Part shown: one piece after another, positions 1-11,338 of the stretch
Layout: each line of letters opens with the position of its first letter
Position numbering within the stretch: position 1 is the stretch's first letter
DNA from: Alentia gelatinosa
Lineage: Eukaryota > Annelida > Polychaeta > Phyllodocida > Polynoidae
Reading direction: 5' to 3'
Length of the DNA: 64,000 bases
Assembly: GCA_950022655.1 (NCBI GenBank)
Contig: OX465583.1
Coordinates: 17,535,318 to 17,599,317, forward strand
Notes under the pieces: generated by a model
Databases searched by the model: none
What the model was told of the DNA's origin: nothing
Seen by the model: the letters and a program-made list of their open reading frames with translations, nothing else
Program-made: the position numbers and the translations under genes

Positions 1-1339
1 TGTCAGACGCCCTGCTTAGAGTATTCCCTGTGCTCGTCTAAGTTAGGGGCGCCATAACTTTAGTTTACAATCAGTGCAGTAGACAGGTTGGAGAGTCCCG
101 TCTCATGGGGCAGGCTGTCAGACAGACAGTGGGACTGCTGTTGGGATATCCCGGATACACGAAGATACCCTAGTTTATTAACACTGACTAAAACAAAATG
201 CCGTATTTATGCCCATACGTCACCTGGTGATGTGCGGGGTATGGCATCAAGTATATAAGTAAAATAACAGGCTGACCGTCTTCGTACGTCAAATATTTGG
301 GAAAATTATCGGTCAGATATTTCCCTCTGCTTGGGGATATATATTATCAATAATTTTACAATGCATTTCTGTCTGACGGAGACAGTGAGCCAATTTCCGT
401 AATGGCGAATGGGGGCTCAGACCAAACAGGAATATGTTTCTGATTCTCACTCTTACTGTGAGGTGTTTCATAGACAAGGTGTTGCATGGACCTGTTAGGC
501 TAAAATAATCACTGGTGGTCTCAGACCCATTTGGATAAAGCTATGCCATAAATGTTCAGGTATGATAAACCAACCATGCACCGGAAACGGTCAATATTAA
601 CAATCGTCAATACTATAAAACGCCTCCCAGGATATTTTGGTCTGAGATATTCCGACGCGATGTATTTCTGAACAGATTCCATTCAGGTACACTAACCATG
701 TCTCCATATAGACTTATCAAATTCCAAAGCCTTGGAATCGATTTACTATTTTTAAACCGGTAATTACCCAACTGCTTATTAGCATTTTTCAATATGGATA
801 AATCTAATGACAATTAATTAACACTGCAGTGAGCACTGCGGTTGGGACAGGAAAATAACGAATTAAAAAAATCGAATATTGAAGGCACTATTTCTGGTTC
901 GAGAAGGTCGAGTGATAACATGGTAGTGTCTCATTCATATCTAGCGACTTCATTGTTACAGCCTGTCCACCCACCTCTGCGTTTTGCTGTGATTTTGCTC
1001 TGGTCGCCAGTGTAGTTTGCGGTGGAAACTTGCCGCATATTAGGTTTAAGGCTAGCCTTTAGCTAATTGCCCATCCCTAGATTGTCATTTAATCACAATC
1101 TAGCAACTCGCCAAATGTTTGACATTTTCAAAATGACGAAGGCTGTCAGAGCCGGACATGACTGGGGACGGAGGTAAAACAACTACAGTGGTAAATTTAG
1201 TTTTGGGCATTGCAAGAACCTGAGTTTTTCTGTACAAGTCTCCATTATCAAGTCTGGTTATGTCTTTCTCTATGTGTTGGTACAGCTCAAAGCAGATCCT
1301 GTCGAAGTTGTGCCCTTTTATTTTTTATATAAGGTAGGT
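1..1339. other. Non-coding, no gene recognised
   Basis: I see no coding signal here. The stretch near 672-702 matches, in inverted orientation, the one at 14391-14428, so part of it is dispersed repeat. Short hairpin-like words sit around 290-350. Confidence 0.4.
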
Positions 1340-1349
1340 AAGCATGGGA

Positions 1350-1361
1350 GCCGCCATCTTG
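1350..1361 (-). promoter_or_regulatory. YY1-like motif
   Basis: The minus strand reads CAAGATGGCGGC, which fits the known YY1 consensus AAGATGGCGGC. A lone motif match does not show function. No transcript start is recognised nearby. Confidence 0.3.
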
Positions 1362-1751
1362 GTTCTAGCCTTACAGTTAATGTTACTTCCGGTTTTTATT
1401 AGTACCGTACACAATAAAATGTGAGCGTGATATATTCATCAACTAAAACACCATGAAGTACGTATTTCAGCATGACGTGTTGTGTATATGTGTATGTATT
1501 GGGTGGGGGGAGGGGTGTTTATGGATGACTGATTAGTGATGCAGTGTGACAGTGCCTATTTCACTATACTGATACTGCCCCACTAGACACATCTACAACT
1601 GCCCGCCAGAAAGTCTTACAATTAAAACGTCATTGATTGGCGGGCGTGGGCGTTGAGAAGTCCAGTGAAAGGATTGGTGGGTTCTCCCCCCCGAACCCAC
1701 CAAACGGTGCCAGGAGGGTTAGGGGCTGCTGCAGACCTGCTGTTTGGATCC

Positions 1752-1766
1752 CCACCAGATGGCACT
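1752..1766 (+). promoter_or_regulatory. CTCF-like motif 1
   Basis: CCACCAGATGGCACT fits all 15 positions of the core CTCF consensus CCASYAGRKGGCRSY. It is followed 36 bp downstream by a second near-match in the same orientation. CTCF is conserved in bilaterians, so an insulator role is possible, but this is inferred from the motif alone. Confidence 0.4.
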
Positions 1767-1787
1767 AATCACATTAGACCCCCAGCG

Positions 1788-1802
1788 CCACGAGATGGCG
1801 CT
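1788..1802 (+). promoter_or_regulatory. CTCF-like motif 2
   Basis: CCACGAGATGGCGCT fits 14 of 15 positions of the CTCF core consensus; the fifth base differs. It lies in the same orientation as the site at 1752. Related GAGATGGCGC words occur elsewhere in the window, so a repeat origin is possible. Confidence 0.35.
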
Positions 1803-3099
1803 CTGATGTAAAGAGCTTATAGCTGGAGCAGGCTGGATCATCTCCAAACGCGGACCGCGTGCGGTGCGTTTTATGAAGGAGCATCGAGCCGTGAGCCAAA
1901 CTGAAGTTCCCTCTAAATCTCACGTAAAAGTATCAATATAAAGTATGTAGAAAGGAGAAAGTGCCGTTTGGGGCCAACCATAAAGTACACAGGACGGAAA
2001 TTGTAATTCATTCATGATTCCATCCAGGTCTAGGTACCACAAAAGGCTGCGTTTTCTGATGGGTTTTTTTGCCATTGTCCGCCAGAGTCTGCGACACAAA
2101 TATAATTTGTACGTGTAATATACGAAATCCCCCCAACTCCCAGCTCACTGCCTAGGTGCCAATGCTCACGAGCTACACAACGTCGGCAATAGAAAGTATA
2201 TCACTAATCATTTAGAATTGACGAGTGTATTTATTAGAGATGCAGCCATATCTATTGACATAGCATACTATTGGAACGTCCGAAACGTTCAGATACGCTG
2301 CCTAATTCAAGGAGGGATTATAGGGACTTCCAGTATTCTCGAAAAACATATCCCTTGACTGCAGAGCACCAGTGTCTTTGTATCATCTGGAGTCCGCAAT
2401 CAATGCAGACTGAAGTACCATATTGACGCATCGACCATACAAAAGGACTCTGCCTATATTCCTGATTAGTTCTCCAAACGGAGGACAACAGTCACTGTAG
2501 TACAGCATAGAAGAGTGCAGAATATGTATGGAGATTGAATCTATTGGTATCATAGATTTGAATCGCCTATTCATACATAGCTGTCAGAGATACTATCTGA
2601 GCAACGAAAACTCCGAAAAGGCAACTTATTGTTTTTGGGAACGTATAAAAGCTTATTAGGTAATATTCCATAATTAGGTTAGTTTTGGGTTTCACACTCA
2701 TGTGAATACATGGCCAGTGCTGAACATGCTCAGAGAAATAGTGCATATCTATTTCTTTTAAATAATTTTCAACCTATGCAGAAATGCCTATTTGTTTTCT
2801 GGAATCCTGACCAATTTCCCGGGAAAGGCTGTTTGTTTAATTGGCGTGCAGTATTCGACTAGATGTGTGGTGTCATCTAGACCAGATATTTCGGCGACTG
2901 AACAACAGGGACCTTTCATATATTCCCGTAGACCCTCCCTATGTATGTGAGGTAACGCCATCCTGTTTGTGGAATATAATCCACGTTTCCGATCCTCTGA
3001 ACTCCCCTTTTTATCAGGATCAGGATTCAAAACATATCCCTCTCAGTGAAAAATATAAAGTCAGCATGATTCCCCAGAAGTTATCCGAGCAGGCAGTGA
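1803..3099. other. Non-coding, no gene recognised
   Basis: Short open frames occur on both strands, for example 2841-3260, but none resembles a known protein. I see no repeat structure I can name. Confidence 0.35.
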
Positions 3100-3223
3100 C
3101 ACGCGTGCTCACCGGGAAGTGCGGGGAATTCTGGGAAAATGACGTGTTGTGGAGGCGGCGTCCGTGTGAGACGCCGGGATGCGTCGGTAAACGGTGCCCG
3201 GATGACGGATGGCGTGTTTGGAG

Positions 3224-3235
3224 TGCGCCTGCGCA
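3224..3235 (+). promoter_or_regulatory. NRF1-like motif
   Basis: TGCGCCTGCGCA differs at one base from the NRF1 palindrome TGCGCATGCGCA. NRF1 sites are typical of CpG promoters. Confidence 0.35.
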
Positions 3236-3237
3236 GC

Positions 3238-3250
3238 CCACCAGGGGGCG
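3238..3250 (+). promoter_or_regulatory. CTCF-like core
   Basis: CCACCAGGGGGCG matches the central 13 positions of the CTCF consensus. It begins three bases after the NRF1-like site. Confidence 0.35.
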
Positions 3251-3437
3251 TGCGGTGTAGAAGGGGGGGGGGGGGGGGCAGGAGGGTGAGGTAGGGGGCG
3301 CTGCGATGAGGCACCAGATGTATCTAGGCTGGTACCCGGCCTGCCCTGCACCTTGGACTTATCTTGGCGGGAGGAGGTGAGCTGGTTCTCTGTTGGTGCT
3401 TTCTCTAGGCAATGAGCGGAGAGCAGATTACAGTACT

Positions 3438-3530
3438 CACCTCACAGCACACAGCAACTGACAGTACGCATTTCTCAGTGCACACCTCACAGTGAACAGC
3501 AACTGACACTACACACCTTAGAGTCAACAG
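3438..3530 (+). repeat. Short tandem duplication
   Basis: A unit of about 55 bp containing CACCTCACAG and CAGCAACTGACA occurs about twice with divergence. Confidence 0.45.
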
Positions 3531-3548
3531 TACACAACAGTATATCAC

Positions 3549-3847
3549 TTTATCCTACCCCTAATATAAAATCCCATAGGCTTAACATTGGGTTTCCATA
3601 TGCCACGCTGACTGACATACGGAGTTTTATATGCCACTAGTGGCATACAGCATTGTTATCACATAATATTCCAAAATCGAGGAGATAGGGTAGGATAAAA
3701 TCAAAACCTGATTCGTTTTAATCTTGGCCACCGCATTCCACTCCTGAAGTGTTGGCTCCGGACTTCACTCGGCTTCGCCTCATGAAGTCACTTTGCCAAA
3801 CTCCAGTCGTGGAATACGGTGGCCAACATTAAACGTCATCCCGTTTT
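3549..3847 (+). mobile_element. Bipartite foldback element, family A copy 1
   Basis: Lobe 1 (3549-3699) is bounded by TTTATCCTACCC and its exact inverse GGGTAGGATAAA. It contains the palindrome TATGCCACTAGTGGCATA. Lobe 2 (about 3703-3847) is one long hairpin whose arms include TTGGCCACCGCATTCCAC and its near inverse; the tip region reads CTCGGCTTCGCCTC. A second copy, about 95% identical by eye, lies at 63510-63811 in the same orientation. No coding capacity is seen, so this is a non-autonomous element. I cannot assign it to a named superfamily. Confidence 0.75.
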
Positions 3848-4085
3848 ACGATAATATACCCATGCCGTATATACTGTAAATATGCACCGTTTTGCGATAT
3901 AATGTAAAAATACTGAAATATGGACCACCTTGCCATACACATTTATTAAGATATTGGTTGTTAAGCTAAATGAATTTTTTTTTTAAGTTCGGGTATATAG
4001 TAAATATTTAACGTCCAACCATGCTTGTACAAGCCACAGGACGAGATGCTTATTTACGGTTTGTACGGACCGATGCGTTTACGCT
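3844..4085 (+). mobile_element. Bipartite foldback element, family D copy 1 (truncated)
   Basis: It resembles the complete D copy at 49353-49681. Lobe 1 runs from an ATATACCC-ending terminus to GGGTATATAGTAAA near 4000. Only the left arm of lobe 2 is present; the match stops at the hairpin tip near 4085. It abuts the right end of family A copy 1. Confidence 0.65.
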
Positions 4086-4087
4086 GT

Positions 4088-4235
4088 AACTCACAACTAT
4101 CTAGGCTGTAGCTCACAACTTGTAACTCACATATCATGGCCCGTAGCTCAGCTTATGGCTTATTGCTCACAGCTCATAGGTTACAACTCATGGGTCGTAG
4201 CTCACCATTTATAGGTCACAGCTTATTGAGCGCGG
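4088..4235 (+). repeat. Short irregular tandem repeat
   Basis: Words such as TAGCTCACAACT and CTCACAGCT recur at 12-15 bp spacing. Confidence 0.5.
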
Positions 4236-4571
4236 GAAAGCACACTCATATATGTCACCTAGAGGTTAGAATGGTCACACAAACACTTCCAGCTTACTGC
4301 AAAATATCTAACCATTTACTATTCATGTGCTGACTATAAATGCTTGGTATAACTAGCACCGGTCCAGTGACGAGTCTTACCATATCCCCTGCCCCACTAC
4401 TGACTTAGTTCCTAAAACAAACATTTTTGTTTATAGTCTTTTTGACAAAGGATTCACTATGTAAATCCCGTCATTCAATAATAGACACTTAGTTATGAAT
4501 ACTGTTATCTGCTACAAGAAAAGGAAACTATTGGATGATAATAATGACTAAATGTGATATTTATTTTCAAA

Positions 4572-4800
4572 TCTGATGGGACAGACCTAACTGCACTGTA
4601 TTCAGACTGTCAAATCCTACTGGACAGACTTTGTATCTGGCCTGGTTCACTTCTCTGTTACTGTTATAACTTTACTATGCATGTACATTTCAGACTGATA
4701 GGACAGACCTAGCTGTGTAGCATTGGCACTTCCATAACTGATGGGACACACCATTCTCTATGGCATCATATCTGATGGGACAGACTTGACTACATAGCAT
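4572..4800 (+). repeat. Degenerate tandem repeat
   Basis: The word CTGATGGGACAGAC and variants recur about four times at irregular spacing. Confidence 0.4.
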
Positions 4801-5129
4801 TCATACCATAACTATTATACAGACAGTCACTCCATATGAGCAACCCCTCACACAAGGCACTTCCTACCTTACTCCACTGATCGGATTATTGAATCTATCA
4901 TGCTTAAATACACATGTGACTTGATTAAGAGATATTTCTAATTCACTGATTTTAACTAAGTAATCGGTTGCCATCTATTCACACATGTAGGTCATCTATG
5001 TCTATACCGTAATAAATATATCTGTTGATGCTACTTGAGAACAACTATCAAACCCATTCTTCAGGTTTATTAAGACATTCTTTATACTTTCAAATACAAA
5101 TGGCTTACTGATAAATAATTTCCTATGAT

Positions 5130-5192
5130 ACTCCCTTACTTTCATTTGATGAAATGATTTAGGTTTACCGCGCTCTTCCATTATAAATGGAA
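5130..5192 (+). repeat. Dispersed repeat shared with 25.45-25.51 kb
   Basis: The stretch around TACCGCGCTCTTCCAT matches the inverse of 25440-25510, directly downstream of the small ORF at 25533-25886. This suggests both are pieces of one repeat family. Confidence 0.5.
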
Positions 5193-5200
5193 ATAATAGA

Positions 5201-5543
5201 GGGAAACTATGTTCCGGTGGGAATAAGTCAAAGTTACGAGGTGAGGCTAGGAATAATTACTGCCCAAGGCGTAGCCGCGGGCCGTAATTTTTCCAAGCCT
5301 TACCGAGTAACTTTGACTTATTTCCACTGGTACGTGGTTTCCCTATTCCTATATACCTTCAATTGGCGGCTAATATCGATAAAAACCGAATGTCTCTGAA
5401 CGTCAACCTGGGCAGTAAACATCAACCTGGGCAGTAAACGTCAACCTAGGCAGTAACTTCAACCTGGGCAGTAAACAGAAGTTACTCCACCCCCAGCAGC
5501 TTTAAGTAATCATAGGTTGTTCGCTCATAGGTATATAGGAATA
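5201..5543 (-). mobile_element. Bipartite foldback element, family C copy 1
   Basis: Read on the minus strand, lobe 1 (5344-5543) is bounded by a perfect 14-bp inverted repeat, TATTCCTATATACC against GGTATATAGGAATA. Lobe 2 (5201-5343) is a hairpin with arms of about 60 bp and the tip GGCTACGCCTT. Lobe 1 holds about four tandem copies of a 19-bp unit containing ACCTGGGCAGTAA (5400-5480). The second copy is at 14760-15083 in the opposite orientation. Confidence 0.75.
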
Positions 5544-5835
5544 TTTGCTCCTAGTTTGATAGGTCAAAGCTCATATTTCATAGTTTGTTCCTCACAGCTT
5601 CTAGGCTAAAGCTCACGACTTCACTTCCACGGAAAACATCTTACAGCATAGAGCTTACAGCTGAGGGCTGATTGCCCGGCCTACAGGCCCAGCCTGCCCA
5701 CACACCGCTGCCACATACTACAGCAGATGTAAACATAAACACTGAGCCCTCCAATATGGCAGCCAAACAAACCGGCTTGCACAGAGACTCAACATGGTCT
5801 CTTTCTTAATGCCAGGCGCTGCCGATGGCGGGTTA

Positions 5836-6215
5836 AACAATGTACATAACTGACCTTGGTGTTTTAGAGACTACATAAATGTACGCAACTGGTATTGGTG
5901 TTTTAGATATCATATTAAATGTATGTAACTGACCTTGGTGTTTTACAATTACATAAATGTGTGTAACTGACCTTGATGTTTAAACACTACCGTACATAAA
6001 TGTAATTATCTGACCTTGGCGTTTTAGAAATTACATAAATGTATGTAGTTGACCTTGGTGTTTTAGACATTACATAAATGTTTGCAACTGACCTTTGTGT
6101 TTTAGGCATTATACAAGCATCTGTATCTCACCTTGGTACTTTAGATGTACAAGCATACATAACTGACCTTGGTGTTTGAGACATTATGTAATTGTATGTA
6201 ACTAACCTTGGGTTT
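5836..6215 (+). repeat. About 42-bp minisatellite
   Basis: About nine diverged copies of a unit containing GTAACTGACCTTGGTGTTTT and CATTACATAAATGT. Two more copies lie at 6945-7018. A 10-bp G run follows at 6234. Confidence 0.8.
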
Positions 6216-7594
6216 GTTTTGGTTGTTTTTTTAGGGGGGGGGGCGGGTTGAGGGGTTGGTATATAAATGAAAGAATAGTTTCACTTTCTAAGAAACCTAA
6301 CTAACCTCTATTCTGAGGTTGCCGCCCTTACTTCATTGTTCTTAGCGTACTTGCTCATGTAGTATAGAGTAATGTTCCATTCTATAACTGATAGTCTAAG
6401 GAATAGTCTAATAGTTACATTAACATCAGTATCAAGTATAATCAGTTGTAATCCGGGGGGTAAGAAACAGAAATATGGAGACCGTAGACAAGAAGAGAAA
6501 TTATAGCTAACAGCGTGTCAATAAAATAAACATGATGGCACAATGGAGGAGGTTAGGCTAGAGCCATCAAGAGTGGATAATTACCAGATAAAATGAACTG
6601 GACAGGACTACAGAGAAAAATGTCGGATTTTCACAGATTTCTATCCAGTCTCTACAAGAATCAGAATTTACGTTGTTGGTAGAGGTACATACATGCTGTT
6701 TTTTTTACCTTAATTTTCTGTCACAGTTCGCTTACAAAGAGGATAATATCCAGGTTGTTGGCATGGAATACTCGTTGTCTATGGACAAACCATTTACCAT
6801 GCAATAAGAGAAGGTTACGTTCCGAAGATTCAATGATCTTCCTTTGTTTCAGATACTTGTTACATGTGATGGTTAAGTTAATCATTCGGTACTGGAAGAA
6901 TTGAATTTTGGTTTCCCTTTATATAATACATGGTAGAGAACACTTACATAAATGACCTTGGGATTTTAGACATTATATAAACATGCTTAACTGACCTTGG
7001 GATTTTAGGCATTATAGATACACTTGGTGATGTCATATCTTAAAATATGATGTATTTTTTTATCAGTTACCATCCGAGGTCCTTGTAATGCATATTAACT
7101 CCACAAGGAGGTACTTCATGAGATTAAATAAGTGGATCCATCATGTGTGTAAGGTCAAGTGGGCCATAAGAAGTCCATCGTTTCCTGCTACATGCTATCT
7201 GCGAGGGTGGTGGAGATTAAAACATCACTCAGCAAGTTTTCGTACACACACAAAGATTATCGGTCACTACAATCAAAAGGCTTCAACATTAACCACGCTT
7301 TCAAATAACGCAACTACAATTTCTGCCAAAATCAACAATGTCAGTCGTAATCATAACAGTTGATTCAGTCAGATTCTTTCTTTTAAAAACCCTCATTTCA
7401 GTATAACATGGGACGCTAGAGCCGTGTCTTAACAGAAATGGGATGTCTTTCTAACAGAACTTCAGATTCTGTTTCGGTTAATTGCACTTACTGCTCCCAT
7501 AGCTCGTAATGCTGGTAGCCGGATTACCAGTAGCATGCCGTAAAAGTAGGTGATTGTAATTGCAGGATAGGATCCTTCGACATTTCATTTGTGT
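6216..7594. other. Non-coding; two satellite outliers
   Basis: Apart from the two outlying 42-bp units at 6945-7018, I see no repeat or gene. The open frame 7088-7363 has no recognisable similarity. Confidence 0.35.
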
Positions 7595-9165
7595 ATCATG
7601 GGTGACGAGATATTTGTATTCAATGGGAATTCTACCGTGTTCTCTTCCCATCCTGCTATAAAGATTACTTCAAGGTTTGTGAGAGCGAAAGTATATTTCT
7701 ATTCAATGCTCTGCCCAGCACGCTATAACAATCATATTACAGTTTGTGACAGTGGGGAGATATTTATATTCACTAGGAATTCTAACCCACTCTCTAGTTA
7801 GCCTGCTATAAAATCACCCCAAAGTTTGTGTGAGTGAAGAAATATATTCATTTAACAGGAGTTCTAAACTGCTCTATGCAAGCTATAAACATTACATCAC
7901 AGTATGTGACAGAAGATATTTGTATTGTGCTCTCTCAATACAAGTGTTGCCGTTCAGCGCCGCCTAACGGCCCACTGTGTAGTTACACGGCCGCTCGGAC
8001 AAACACGCCCGAGTCAATCGGTATTTATATAGAGATATATAGCATTCACAGCTAAAGTGTGAACGGTGGGTGTGATTGTAGTAGTGTTGGTTTGGGACAG
8101 ATTGGACTGCTAGAACAATTAAAGGCATTGTATCAACGAGTCTGGACTATCAAAACTTTATAGCTGATAACTGTTTTGGTTTTAACTTGGAGAAAGATAA
8201 GCATATAATAGCTAAGCCTGCCAATGTATTAATGTATATTCAATTTCGGTCATCCTATGTTACCTATGCTATATCTAGAGTATTATTGAGGCAATATGCA
8301 TGTATGACATACTAGAGTTGAGCTGGAATACCATAGAATACAATGCAATTGTTATTATTTCCCTGGAAATACTATACATGGGTATTATTAACGTATTACG
8401 CTCATACACTCAGTGTTCCTGTGCTAAAGTATACGTTGCCAGGTGAACGTTTGGCTTCAGCTGTAGCGTAACTAAGGAGATAAGGCGCGACATCGGCCTA
8501 CGGAAAAAGGCCTATAGCCTGCTACAAAAGTCACCTCAAGATTTGTGAGAGCGAAGAGATGTTTTCAGTTGTTGGGATTTCTATTCTCCTCTCTGTCCAG
8601 TGTGCTATAAAGATCATGTCACAATTTCTGAGAGTGAGGGGATATTTCTATTTCACAGGAATTCTAACCCGCCCTCTAAACAGCATGTTATAAAGATTAT
8701 ATTTCAGTTTCTAAGAGCGAAGAAATATTTGTATTTAACGGGAATTCTAACCCATTCTCTGCCCAGTATGCTATATAAATCCTATCATGATTTCTAAGAG
8801 TGAGGAGATATTTATATTTAACATGAATTCTAACCAACTCTGTTCCCAGTGGGCTATAGAAATCATGTCATATGTTGCAAGAGTGAGAAGATATTTCTAT
8901 CTAACATGAATTCTAACCCACTCTCTACCCAGCATGCCATAAAGGCCACCTAGCAGTTTGTGAGGTTGAGCAGATATTTGTATTTAATGGAAATTCTAAT
9001 CAACACTTTACCAGCATGCGATAAACATTATGTCACAGTATGTGAGAGTGAGAAAATATATCTATTTAATTGGAAGTCCGACCCACTCTCTGAGCAACAT
9101 GCTATAAAAATCATGTCACAGTTTGTGAGAGTGAGGAGATATTTGTATTCAACGGGAATTCTCAG
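7595..9165 (+). repeat. About 83-bp satellite array, interrupted
   Basis: About a dozen diverged units contain TGCTATAAA, then GTTTGTGAGAGTGAGGAGAT, then GAATTCTAACCCACTCTCT. The array is split at about 7941-8517 by a different repeat, after which it resumes at a unit start. The small open frames here are by-products of the repeat. Confidence 0.85.
7941..8517 (+). mobile_element. 0.58-kb dispersed element, copy 1
   Basis: It matches the inverse of 40314-40882 along its length, roughly 80% by eye. One end reads AGTGTTGCCGTTC and the other GGAAAAAGGCCTAT. A subterminal TAGTTAC-type word occurs near both ends in inverse orientation. Because it splits an otherwise regular satellite, it is an insertion. 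No open frame of use is present, so it is non-autonomous; its class is unknown. Confidence 0.75.
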
Positions 9166-9401
9166 TACTACGTATTTGTGTATTACTAACGTAAGGGCTC
9201 CAAGCGGAGACCCGCGCCTCCAGCTTAGCATTCTGCACTAAGGTCAGAATCCCAATCTATTACAGACAGCCAAGCTATAGAGGCAGGGGCTACTACACGC
9301 CGTTTTAATATTAATTTTATTACACACTATTCTCTATACATCTAAGAACATTATTTTAAGAGTAAATTCCTCATAGTTTAATTCAGTAGTAGTATTAGTT
9401 A

Positions 9402-9545
9402 GAGGGGGTGTCCACCAAGCTCCCGACGCGCCCCGATATTGGCCTCCCGATACAAAATCCATATCGTAGCAAAATCGTAGAGCTTATCGGGGCAGTTGGT
9501 TACCAACTGCACCGATAAGCTCTACGATTTTGCTAAAATATCGTT
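9402..9545 (+). mobile_element. Word-repeat foldback, CGATA family, partial
   Basis: It starts GGGGGTGTCCACCAAGC, like other elements here with GTCCACC ends. Inside, 9468-9534 is a 67-bp palindrome with 33-bp arms, one mismatch and a single central base. The words ATCGTAG, CCCGATA and GATAAGC recur on both strands. The right end appears to be lost. It is related to the element at 30153-30433. Confidence 0.6.
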
Positions 9546-10837
9546 TTTGTAAGGACATTTGATACGCAAATTTTTTTGATTTGATATACATGTAATCATA
9601 AATCATAATGTAACTGGTTTTTTTTTAAAGTGCAAACATTTGATCCATAAATCATGTTCACTTAGTAATTTCTTATAATATTTCACGATTTCTCAGGGGA
9701 GAGGAAGTTTACCATTACGCATGTACAAGAGGAGGGTGCACTTTTTTGTTGGGGGCATTTGCTCGCGGAACACCGGCTTGTCATGCTGTAGAAACCGCTC
9801 ATAACGCTCAGAGCGCCATCTGTCGGGCAGATACTGCGCTCACAACTCTGACTTTTATATCAGAGATGGACGAGCGGTGCTTTTTACATCCTGCCTCGTG
9901 CCGTGTCAGACAGAGCGGTGTCAGAGGAAGTGCCTTCTTAGCAGTAGAGATTCTAGAGGGCGCTCAGAGTCACTTGACAAACCGGAACGAGACTGACACG
10001 ACCTCGAGCCCAGTCTGGTGACGTATGTCCACAATGTGGCAAGGCATCACTATAACGTTATATTCTATATGTCAACACCTATTTTAACTTTGTATATCTA
10101 CATTCAGAGTGAGGCAAAGCATGGTGCCCATCATAAATATTAACATAATGTTATATTCTATATTTTAACTCCCATTTTCGACTATATCTGTATTCAGAGT
10201 TAAATAAGACATGATGCCCACCATAAACATATTTATGATGTTACATTCTATATTTCAACGCATATTAAGGATGAAGCAATGCACAGGGCCCATCATGTAC
10301 ATAACCATAACGTTATATCTCATATTTTACCACAGAATAAATCATTCTGTTGACAATATATATCCACCGAGGTTGGTGGCTTGAATGTTGTATACAATGA
10401 ATGTTTAAGTGAAAATAGCGTTGGGTAAGTAAGTACCCACTAAAAGAACAATTACCTGGAGCAAATCTGAACCAAAGGCATGTCTGACACAATAATATTA
10501 CAAAAAAGTCATATATCATTTCAGCTACATCCACAACAAATTACCAGTGAATCATTACATGCATATAACAGTTTGTTGTTGATTGTCACTTTGCACTTGT
10601 CCTGTTGCCTATAGATAATGTATCTGTATGTAGCACTGAGTTTCTTGTGCTAAGATATTGCTATGAAATCAGATATCAATTGATAATTGAGATGATGAAC
10701 TCGTCTAACTAATAACGATTATTGTAGAAATACATAAGTCACAGTAACTAGTATACAGGTGCTTCTGAATAAAAGTACATGACTGATATCAAGATTAAGT
10801 TGTGGTGCAGTGATGACCGATGCTCACAAGAGAGACA
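9546..10837. other. Non-coding, no gene recognised
   Basis: A loosely repeated module of about 110 bp, with GTTATATTCTATAT and CCCATCATAAA words, runs from 10040 to 10330. Nothing else is recognised. The open frame 9746-10021 has no family match that I know. Confidence 0.35.
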
Positions 10838-11125
10838 TTATCTCACCCCAGATATTGTTTCTCCATAGACTTAACATTGGAAACTCGTATCTAACACCCA
10901 TTAGATATTTAGGAAATATATCCCATGGGGGATAATGTCACAAATGTTAGCCCATTAGTCAATATTAAGGGTGAGATAAATTCAGAAACCCATGAAAGTT
11001 TAGGGTCAGAGCTCGATCCGATCTCATTTGAATCACATAGCAATTCACGCAGCTTCGCCTTGTGAATTACTACGTGATTCAAACTCGATGGGATACGACC
11101 TCAGACCCTAAACTTTCATGGGTTT
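10838..11125 (+). mobile_element. Bipartite foldback element, family B copy 1
   Basis: Lobe 1 (10838-10979) is bounded by TTATCTCACCC and its exact inverse GGGTGAGATAA. Lobe 2 (10986-11125) is a 140-bp hairpin; the outer 22 bases of its arms, beginning AAACCCATGAAAGTTTAGGG, pair perfectly, and the tip reads GCAGCTTCGCCTTG. A diverged copy at 49319-49950 is inverted and carries a family D insertion. Confidence 0.75.
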
Positions 11126-11338
11126 CCTCTATATTACCTTGACTTGTAAAATAATATGCAACGGTGTGGTATTGTATTCTAATGGTAATGTCCTTTCAAT
11201 TTTGCCCTGTATCCTGAAATCGTCTATTCTATGAATAAATAATGCCACCTTAAATATACAAAAAAAGGAATCGTGCCTAAATAATAGTATTCAGATCTAT
11301 AACAGAGAAGCAGTAAACAAATAGAAGGCGGGGCTTAC

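Larger units (their letters stand above)
3100..3310. promoter_or_regulatory. GC-rich, CpG-containing patch
   Basis: This patch is markedly richer in GC and CpG than its surroundings. It carries an NRF1-like site, a CTCF-like core and a 16-bp poly(G) run at 3263-3278. It could be a CpG-type promoter or a boundary element. I see no clear first exon or start site. Confidence 0.3.

Noticed and set aside
7589..9241. Series of short plus-strand frames with similar peptides
   Set aside because: The similarity comes from translating the 83-bp satellite.
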